From Flemingiibacterium sp964603455 (GTDB taxonomy: Bacteria > Bacillota > Clostridia > Oscillospirales > CAG-272), in NCBI GenBank assembly GCA_964603455.1, contig CAZRVL010000004.1:1-64000 (forward strand): a DNA stretch of 64,000 nt. Reading direction: 5' to 3'. Below the pieces are notes generated by a model. The model was not told the DNA's origin. It worked only from the letters and a program-made list of their open reading frames with translations, and made no database searches. The translations under genes and the position numbers were made by a program. Below are positions 58,001 through 64,000 of this stretch, one piece after another (position 1 is the first letter of the stretch; each line of letters starts with the position of its first letter).

Positions 58001-60085
58001 CTATTCCGATGCTGAAGTAACACCATTTAATGATTTTTTCGCTGCGCGGATTGCGGATTCAAATAATTCCATATCTTCACACAAATTGGCAAGCTTAAAT
58101 TTTGGGATTCCGTGCTGTTTAATATCCCCATCACCGATTGGAATGAAATCTCCAGGTCCACGTTCGGCCAAATCTAGCTCTGCGATTTTAAATCCATCGT
58201 AAATCGTTCGCATGATATTGAGCCGCTTTTCAGCTTTCGATCCAAACGGACAATCGGATACCAAAACGCAGTTTGATGCGAATTTGCCGCGTCCAACACG
58301 TCCTCTGAGCTGGTGCAGCTGTGACAATCCGAATCTTTCAGCGTTTTCAATGATCATTAAAGTTGCGTTTGGCACATTGACTCCAACTTCTATAACGGTT
58401 GTTGAAACCAAAACATCCAATTCACATGTGGCAAATCGGTGCATTATATCGTCTTTTAATTCCGATTTCATTTTACCGTGAACACATTCAATTCTCAAAC
58501 CCGGCAATTGTTTCTTTAACTCCTCGCACCATACAATTGCGGATTTTGGAGCAGTTTTAGGAACGGCTTCGAAATCCAACATATGAATATCTTTCTGCGA
58601 TACTTCACCTGATTCTGGTTCATCTACCGCTGGACAGACTACATATGTTTGATGACCTTCGTCATGCTGTTTTTGAATAAATGAGTTCAATCGCATACGA
58701 TACGACTCATTTACCAAAAAAGTTTTTACGAGTTGTCTACCCGGCGGCAGCTCATCCAATATAGACATATTGAGATCTCCATATAGAAACATTGCCAATG
58801 TACGTGGAATTGGAGTTGCTGACATTGCGAGCTGATGGATAGTATGCACTTCATCTGTAGCTTTTGAGATCAATGATTCGCGTTGACCTACACCAAATCT
58901 GTGTTGCTCATCACAAATTACAAGCCCGAGTGAATTGAATTTTACATCATCAGATATTAGAGCGTGCGTGCCTATTATTATGTTAATATCACCGTTTGCA
59001 AGCTTTGCAAGAATATTTTTTCGTTTTTGGGGTTTGACCGAACCGGTCAACAGTTCAACTTTAAATCCCAAATCTGCGAAAAGTGGCTCTAAATCCGAAA
59101 AATGCTGTGTGGCGAGTATCTCTGTTGGCGCCATAATCGCGGTTTGAAAATTGTTTTGCACTGCTATAAACGCGGCGGCAGCGGCAACGATGGTTTTTCC
59201 ACTTCCGACATCTCCAGCAATTAAACGACGCATTGGAACATCTACTGACATATCAGATATTATTGAATCAATTGCACGCTTTTGAGCTTCTGTCAGGACA
59301 AATGGCACGTTCGAAATCAATTGTGAAATATCGGTTTCTTGCATTTTGGGTGCGGTTCGAATTTGATCGTTTTTTAAATTTGCGATACCCAATGAGAAAT
59401 TGTATAGTTCCTCGAATATCAATCTTCGCTTTGCGATGTTCAATGCCTCGAAATCTGTTGGAAAATGGATATTTTTTAGAGCCCACGCGAGTGAGCATAA
59501 ATTGTTCTCTTCTATAACATTGGTAGGCAAAGTTTCAAATGGAATATTTTGCGAATTTGTACCTTTTGAAAGGACGCCGTTCAGCGCAGTTTCTACAAGG
59601 TGTGACATGAATTTTTGAGTCAATCCCGCTGTTAATGGATAAACAGCGACCAAATTCGGGAGAACAATTCCGGGCGATATTTGTTCAACTATCGGGGATG
59701 ATAAAATGTTTTTTCCGCGTTCATGCGTCAATTTTCCAAAAAATCTAAATTCGACTCCAACACAAAGAATTTCTTTCAAATATTGCTGATTGAAAAATAT
59801 CAATTCGCAAGATCCACTATCATCGAATGCACGAACTTTTATTAAAGTCATTCCGCGCTTTAATGTCGAAACCGATGGCTCTGCCGCGATTGTAAGTATG
59901 AATGATGCGGTTTCATTTGGCACGGCTTCTGAAATCTTTTTTACATTGCCACGAAATTGATATCCGCGTGGAAAATGATATAACAATTGCTTAATGGTAT
60001 GTATTCCAAGCTTTGACAAGTATTTCACACGTGATGTACCAACCCCCGACAAACAATCTACAGAAGAATCAAAACTGTATTGCAT
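58001..60085 (-). CDS. recG: ATP-dependent DNA helicase RecG
   Basis: The 694-residue helicase remodels stalled forks and branched DNA. It has the wedge/OB domain (residues about 60-150), helicase motifs GDVGSGKTIVA, APTEILATQHF, DEQHRFGVGQR, TATPIPRTLA-like SATPIPRTLAMF and the C-terminal EVGVNVPNATLM and QLRGRVGRG. The strong site AAGGAGG precedes the ATG. rarA lies directly downstream, so the two repair genes share an operon. Confidence 0.95.
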   Translation of the reverse strand: MQYSFDSSVDCLSGVGTSRVKYLSKLGIHTIKQLLYHFPRGYQFRGNVKKISEAVPNETASFILTIAAEPSVSTLKRGMTLIKVRAFDDSGSCELIFFNQQYLKEILCVGVEFRFFGKLTHERGKNILSSPIVEQISPGIVLPNLVAVYPLTAGLTQKFMSHLVETALNGVLSKGTNSQNIPFETLPTNVIEENNLCSLAWALKNIHFPTDFEALNIAKRRLIFEELYNFSLGIANLKNDQIRTAPKMQETDISQLISNVPFVLTEAQKRAIDSIISDMSVDVPMRRLIAGDVGSGKTIVAAAAAFIAVQNNFQTAIMAPTEILATQHFSDLEPLFADLGFKVELLTGSVKPQKRKNILAKLANGDINIIIGTHALISDDVKFNSLGLVICDEQHRFGVGQRESLISKATDEVHTIHQLAMSATPIPRTLAMFLYGDLNMSILDELPPGRQLVKTFLVNESYRMRLNSFIQKQHDEGHQTYVVCPAVDEPESGEVSQKDIHMLDFEAVPKTAPKSAIVWCEELKKQLPGLRIECVHGKMKSELKDDIMHRFATCELDVLVSTTVIEVGVNVPNATLMIIENAERFGLSQLHQLRGRVGRGKFASNCVLVSDCPFGSKAEKRLNIMRTIYDGFKIAELDLAERGPGDFIPIGDGDIKQHGIPKFKLANLCEDMELFESAIRAAKKSLNGVTSASE

Positions 60086-60133
60086 GCGAACTGCACCTCC
60101 TTACTCTTGGATTTGACAAATTGTGCGTTGGAT

Positions 60134-60691
60134 TCAAAATGAATTTAAAATTTTTCTGAGTGCGCATATCGGAAGTCCAACTGTGCTATAATAATCTCCA
60201 TCGATCCGCTCGATAAATACACCCCCGATTCCTTGAATGCCGTAAGAGCCCGCCTTATCCATCGGTTCTTTGGTAGCTACATATGCTTCGGCTTCGGCTC
60301 TTGTAAGTTCCGAAAAAGTTATTTTTGTTTCAACAACCTCGGTGATCGTCTTCACCTTGTCGGTTACGGTCATTCCGGTAAAAACCGAATGCGTTTTTCC
60401 TGAGAGTGAGAGCAATGTATTGACTGCGTCTTCGGAGTCATTTGGCTTTCCGAGTATGCGGTTGCTCTCCGAAACTATCGTGTCGGCTCCGATGACTATT
60501 GATGGATAATCGAGCTTTTTTGCAACGGCGACTGCTTTTCTTTTTGACAGTTCCCTGACCATTTCATCTGGTGAACAGATACCGATATTTTCATCACAGT
60601 CTGAAGTTATAACTTCAAATTCGAGTCCCATTTGCTGCATCAATTCACGCCTGCGCGGAGATGCAGAAGCTAATATTATTTTCTTTTCCAT
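60134..60691 (-). CDS. maf: Maf-family nucleotide pyrophosphatase
   Basis: The 185-residue protein has the Maf motifs ASASPRRRELM near the start, GADTIV, and DKAGSYGIQGIGG. It hydrolyses non-canonical or methylated nucleotides such as dTTP/UTP, guarding DNA and RNA. The start is ATG 60691 after AGGAA; an in-frame extension of 11 residues is without a site. Its neighbour upstream is the DUF4321 gene, 29 bases away. Confidence 0.93.
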   Translation of the reverse strand: MEKKIILASASPRRRELMQQMGLEFEVITSDCDENIGICSPDEMVRELSKRKAVAVAKKLDYPSIVIGADTIVSESNRILGKPNDSEDAVNTLLSLSGKTHSVFTGMTVTDKVKTITEVVETKITFSELTRAEAEAYVATKEPMDKAGSYGIQGIGGVFIERIDGDYYSTVGLPICALRKILNSF

Positions 60692-60720
60692 TGAATTCCT
60701 ATTAAAATGTATGCTATATA

Positions 60721-60975
60721 TCATCTTGCGATTGCTCTTCCAATCAACATTGAAAGAATCACAAATATCACGGTTGAAAGCGTCAAATCAATGCTTATTC
60801 CCAAAGTCAGACTCATTATTCCGAGATTTAGAACAAGGGGAGATTCAAGCCCAAACTTTATTCCATATGACATCCAGGAAAGCATTTGTATGTCTTTGCA
60901 GATGTATGCAACAAAACTTCCGAGAACTATTCCGATAAGTACAAGAAATATATTGTACGCTTTACTGTGTGACAT
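60721..60975 (-). CDS. DUF4321 membrane protein
   Basis: The 84-residue protein has a cytoplasmic start and two hydrophobic segments (YNIFLVLIGIVLGSFVAYIC and LTLSTVIFVILSMLIG), with the family pattern NLGIMSLTLGISI. DUF4321 proteins are common in Clostridia next to maf and near the rod-shape operon; role unknown. ATG 60975 lies just after the dut stop, with AGGAA in the end of dut, so it is coupled. The upstream in-frame extension would overlap dut. Confidence 0.82.
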   Translation of the reverse strand: MSHSKAYNIFLVLIGIVLGSFVAYICKDIQMLSWMSYGIKFGLESPLVLNLGIMSLTLGISIDLTLSTVIFVILSMLIGRAIAR

Positions 60976-60976
60976 T

Positions 60977-61420
60977 TTACTTTGTTCCTGTTGAGCCGAA
61001 ACCACCTGCTCCGCGTATAGTCTCGTCAAGCTCATCCGATTTTATGAAATTTGCAGTCAGCACCGGAATGAACATCAGTTGTGCAATTCTTTCACACGGT
61101 TCTAAAATGATTTCTGTATCTCCATGATTTATCATTGCGGCGCAAATCTCACCACGATAATCACTGTCGATTACTCCGATTCCGTTCGAAAGCGTCAATC
61201 CACGCTTAGAGGCAAGCCCGCTTCTGGCACAAAGTATTGCGACAACATCCGAGGTTTCTGGGGCTATTGCAATGCCGGTCGGAATTAACTTGCGCTCATT
61301 TGGCGATATTTTTATTGGCTCGTCACCCGAATATCTCAGGTCAACCGCTGCCGAGCCTTCTGTTGCATATGATGGGATTTGAACATCATCGCGAAGTACT
61401 TTAATTTTTACATTTATCAT
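60977..61420 (-). CDS. dut: Deoxyuridine 5'-triphosphate nucleotidohydrolase
   Basis: The 147-residue trimeric dUTPase hydrolyses dUTP to dUMP, preventing uracil incorporation. All five motifs are visible: AAVDLRY, ARSGLASKRGLTL, GVIDSDYRGEI, RIAQLMF and the C-terminal arm RGAGGFGSTG. I use ATG 61420 (MINVKIKVL); a TTG at 61447 after AAGGGA is a rival start. It lies between the U32 peptidase and DUF4321. Confidence 0.94.
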   Translation of the reverse strand: MINVKIKVLRDDVQIPSYATEGSAAVDLRYSGDEPIKISPNERKLIPTGIAIAPETSDVVAILCARSGLASKRGLTLSNGIGVIDSDYRGEICAAMINHGDTEIILEPCERIAQLMFIPVLTANFIKSDELDETIRGAGGFGSTGTK

Positions 61421-61469
61421 TAATTTTACTACCGTAACGTTTGCCAAAAAAGCAAAGTTCCCTTCTTTT

Positions 61470-63542
61470 TTAATTCTTTATTCGCCTGACTGATGTATTG
61501 GGGGGAATACAATTGTCGTAAGCATTTACAATGTCAGAAATGCTTTCATTTGTGAATATATAATGCATACCATTTATCTGCGAAAGTTCGCTCTTGCGAT
61601 CTGCCATGTATATAGGTACACTGTTATATATAATATTGCGGTGCTTCCATGCGCGAGTCATTGGAAATTCTGTATTGGTTCGATCTATAAGCGGTAGAAA
61701 ACCTCGTTTTTGGCATTGATCGCACGAATATATATCGCGTATGCAGCATTTTTCGAGTGTCATAAGCGGTATTTTTCCGTAAACTACCGCTGAGATATTT
61801 AGGTCACGCAGCTGAGGAAGTGTTAATTCAGGGGATGCTATGAAATCTTCAAAACCTAAGGAAATAAGACTGTCGATAGTCCAACTATTGTAAATATTGA
61901 GTCTGAAATCGCCATGAATGTTAAATCCGTATTTTTTCGCCAAAGCTATATGACCGATATTGGATACAAGTGCATGCTGTATTTCTGCATTTTTTGCTTT
62001 TTGCAAAAGCGTTTCAACTTCGGCAATTTCTGAATCAAATATTACAGGCGGAAGTATTACTCCATTTGCATAAGTACCACGCTCAAGTTTTTCAAGTGGC
62101 ACAAAAATAATGTTAAATCCCGAATTTTCAGGTATATCGGCATTTTTCGGAAATTCAATCCGCGCAGTCTTTAATGGCTTAAACTTTGGAATTGTCGGCG
62201 ATTCAAGCACTTTAGGCAATGAAATGTATTCACGATCAATGGTTAAATTTTCAATCAACAGCCTGCTTTCTAATACTTCAACAGCTTCGCGCCGCAGACG
62301 ATTCAATACAGATACCGGAATTATAAGACCGTCTTCAATATCAATATTGACTTTACCGGGCTTAAAGCTTGTTCCGCCGAGTTTTGTGAGTTTTTCGGTT
62401 ACTGATTCTGCCGTAAGCGGACATTTTTCGGCTTTTTCGGGTATTTGACCAAACAGATTTATCTGAATATCACCGCATGACATCGTTAGCTTCATCGGAA
62501 TATCGGCTTTTATTTCTGCCGAAATATCGATCTCGTTAAGTGACGACTTTCGATTTTTCTCAATCCTTGCGGCTATCAGCTTTTTGTAATCAGGCAAGGC
62601 TGTTTTTTCGGATCGATTTGATTTTGTTGCCTGTTTATCGGATTCTGTGCGAATGCCGAGCATGGATTTATTGATTTTTTTTGTGAAATATCCGTCTGTA
62701 AAACCGCTTCTTGAAAATATTCTGCGAAGTGTCTCTATTTCATCCGGAGTTGCCGAACGATTTTCGTCTATGAGCTTTCTGTAAACTGATGTTACGCCAT
62801 ATACGTATTCCGGTGATTTCATTCGTCCCTCGATTTTCAGCGATGCGATTTTCAACTTTAAAATTTCGGGAATGTGCTCTGCAAGGCAAATATCCTTTAG
62901 GCTGAGCGCATAGCTTTTTTTGCCTGTATCCGTTTGATATTGAAGACGACAGGGCTGAGCGCATTCTCCTCGGTTTCCGCTGCGTCCGCCGATCATTGAG
63001 CTTGCCAGACATTGACCTGATTGTGAAACACAGATCGCTCCGTGTATGAATATTTCGGTTTCAATAGGCGATCTTTCGCATAGAATCGATATGTCATCAA
63101 GCGAAAGCTCGCGTGCGGCGACCATTCTCGAAAAGCCGAGTTTTTGAATCTCACAGGCGGCAAAGGAATTATGTCCTGCGACCTGAGTGCTTGCGTGCAA
63201 CTCAAGCTTCGGAAAATATTTATGTATCAGGGAGGCTGCGCCGAGATCGGCAACTATGAGTGCGTCCGCGCCAAGCGTGTAAAGTTCTTCTACTGTTTTT
63301 AAAAGCTCATACATTTCACGTGTGTGGACGAGGGTATTCATAGTGATATTTGTTTTTACGCCTGCATCCTTGCAAAGCTTTATCGCTTCAGAAAGTGTAT
63401 CACCTGCGAAATTTTTTGCGTTCATCCGCGCATTGAAGGCAGACGTGCCGAAATATACCGCGTCTGCGCCTGCCGCTACAGCGGCTTTCAGAGCTTCGGG
63501 AGTTCCTGCCGGTGCAAGGAGCTCGGGATAATTTTTTTTCAT
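61470..63542 (-). CDS. U32 family peptidase
   Basis: The 690-residue protein starts ELLAPAGTPEALKAAVAAGADAVYFG, the U32 signature, and has the family block ELELHASTQ-like LELHASTQVAGHNSF, FIHGAICVSQSGQCLASS and GNRGECAQPCRL, with cysteines that bind an iron-sulfur cluster in related RlhA and TrhP. These relatives hydroxylate rRNA or tRNA rather than cleave peptides. A long C-terminal domain (about residues 390-690) is typical for Clostridial members. No strong ribosome site precedes the ATG. It is divergent from proB. Confidence 0.92.
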   Translation of the reverse strand: MKKNYPELLAPAGTPEALKAAVAAGADAVYFGTSAFNARMNAKNFAGDTLSEAIKLCKDAGVKTNITMNTLVHTREMYELLKTVEELYTLGADALIVADLGAASLIHKYFPKLELHASTQVAGHNSFAACEIQKLGFSRMVAARELSLDDISILCERSPIETEIFIHGAICVSQSGQCLASSMIGGRSGNRGECAQPCRLQYQTDTGKKSYALSLKDICLAEHIPEILKLKIASLKIEGRMKSPEYVYGVTSVYRKLIDENRSATPDEIETLRRIFSRSGFTDGYFTKKINKSMLGIRTESDKQATKSNRSEKTALPDYKKLIAARIEKNRKSSLNEIDISAEIKADIPMKLTMSCGDIQINLFGQIPEKAEKCPLTAESVTEKLTKLGGTSFKPGKVNIDIEDGLIIPVSVLNRLRREAVEVLESRLLIENLTIDREYISLPKVLESPTIPKFKPLKTARIEFPKNADIPENSGFNIIFVPLEKLERGTYANGVILPPVIFDSEIAEVETLLQKAKNAEIQHALVSNIGHIALAKKYGFNIHGDFRLNIYNSWTIDSLISLGFEDFIASPELTLPQLRDLNISAVVYGKIPLMTLEKCCIRDIYSCDQCQKRGFLPLIDRTNTEFPMTRAWKHRNIIYNSVPIYMADRKSELSQINGMHYIFTNESISDIVNAYDNCIPPNTSVRRIKN

Positions 63543-63570
63543 GTTTTACTCGATTTTTTTAATTTTTCTC

Positions 63571-63599
63571 TTGCAATTTTCCGCTGTACAATGTATAAT
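63571..63599 (+). promoter_or_regulatory. Promoter of proB
   Basis: TTGCAA (63571-63576) and TATAAT (63594-63599) are spaced 17 bases, 125 bases before the proB start. The 182-base divergent gap also has a minus-strand TATAAT (63633-63628) that could serve the U32 gene. Confidence 0.7.
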
Positions 63600-63724
63600 A
63601 TATAGTAAGCGTGATTCTTATTATAATATTATACCGCAAATTTTTGATTTTGAAAACACACATAGCGGAATGTTAACAAAAATATAACTTATTCCCGCAG
63701 GATCGCAAGGAGATTAATTAAAAA

Positions 63725-64000
63725 ATGAGCATTTTGGAAAAGCAGGCAAGGATAGTTGTAAAGATCGGTTCGAACACATTGACTCATTCGAGCGGAAATT
63801 TGAATCTTCGCAGGATGGAAACTCTGGTAAGGACATTGGCGGATTTTAAGAATGAGGGGCATGAGGTCGTTTTGGTAAGCTCCGGAGCAGTCGCTGCCGG
63901 TATTTCTAAGGTACAGCTCGGCAGAAGACCTGAATCTACCGAAGAAAAGCAGGCACTTGCCGCTGTTGGACAGGCAGAGCTTATGCAGGTGTATGAGCGT
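63725..64000 (+). CDS. proB: Glutamate 5-kinase (partial, N-terminal)
   Basis: The first 92 codons are present and run off the window. The sequence MSILEKQARIVVKIGSNTLT, then VLVSSGAVAAGISKVQLG and KQALAAVGQAELMQVY is the amino-acid kinase start of ProB, which phosphorylates glutamate in the first step of proline synthesis. AAGGAG precedes the ATG. The downstream part, including the possible PUA domain and proA, is outside the window. Confidence 0.93.
   Translation, partial: MSILEKQARIVVKIGSNTLTHSSGNLNLRRMETLVRTLADFKNEGHEVVLVSSGAVAAGISKVQLGRRPESTEEKQALAAVGQAELMQVYER

Noticed and set aside
1..64000. tRNA, rRNA, CRISPR, transposase or phage genes
   Set aside because: No cloverleaf-like gene ends, rRNA-like stretches, regularly spaced repeats, or transposase, integrase or phage structural proteins were recognised on either strand.

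Overview
The window is a chromosomal segment of a spore-forming member of the Clostridia (Eubacteriales, most like gut Oscillospirales/Ruminococcaceae) and it contains the replication origin. The evidence is the dnaA-dnaN-recF-remB-gyrB-gyrA block, the divergent rpmH-rnpA-yidD-yidC-jag-mnmE block, a Noc/ParA/ParB set with two perfect parS palindromes, a full-length spoIIE, and several Clostridia-typical families (RNHCP, DUF4321, DUF6110, DUF3793, U32 peptidase). No rRNA, tRNA, CRISPR array, prophage or insertion sequence was seen.

Layout. 1-1000: end of an upstream gene, a strong terminator, a decayed lipoprotein gene and a doubtful small ORF. 1008-16462, minus strand: nucleoside phosphorylase, TraX, pgsA, rimO, recX-recA, a lipoprotein, gyrA, gyrB, remB, recF, dnaN, oriC, dnaA. 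oriC lies between dnaA and dnaN and has an AT-rich stretch, six DnaA-trios, a G cluster and several DnaA-box-like sites. 16646-21770, plus strand: rpmH, rnpA, yidD, yidC, jag, mnmE, so transcription leaves the origin in both directions. 21802-39686 is almost all minus strand, head-on to the rightward fork: a MORN protein, serS, parB, parA, noc-like, rsmG, mnmG, a WG-repeat protein, rlmH, an MBL hydrolase, galactokinase, cinA, a LysR regulator, glyA. In B. subtilis mnmE-mnmG-rsmG-noc-parAB run co-directionally, so this block looks inverted.

40293-42420, plus strand: a MinD-like ATPase, a methylglyoxal synthase homologue that has lost its catalytic residues, and an esterase. 42490-48154 is the most interesting accessory region. 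Perfect or near-perfect GTTAG-N6-CTAAC palindromes, resembling operators of DtxR-family metal repressors, follow promoters in front of an HMA-domain protein/AraC regulator pair and in front of DUF2325-DUF3793-flavodoxin. Between them lie a 26-residue membrane peptide, a DUF6110 protein and an HMA2-type P-type ATPase with a non-canonical FSC metal motif. I read this as a metal (probably iron) homeostasis regulon.

48607-50881, minus: an electron-bifurcating NfnAB-type flavoprotein pair. 51264-54436, plus: spoIIE and nth. 54447-63542, minus: MarR regulator, YmdB-like phosphoesterase, Gfo/Idh/MocA oxidoreductase, rarA, recG, maf, DUF4321, dut and U32 peptidase. The window ends inside proB (plus strand).
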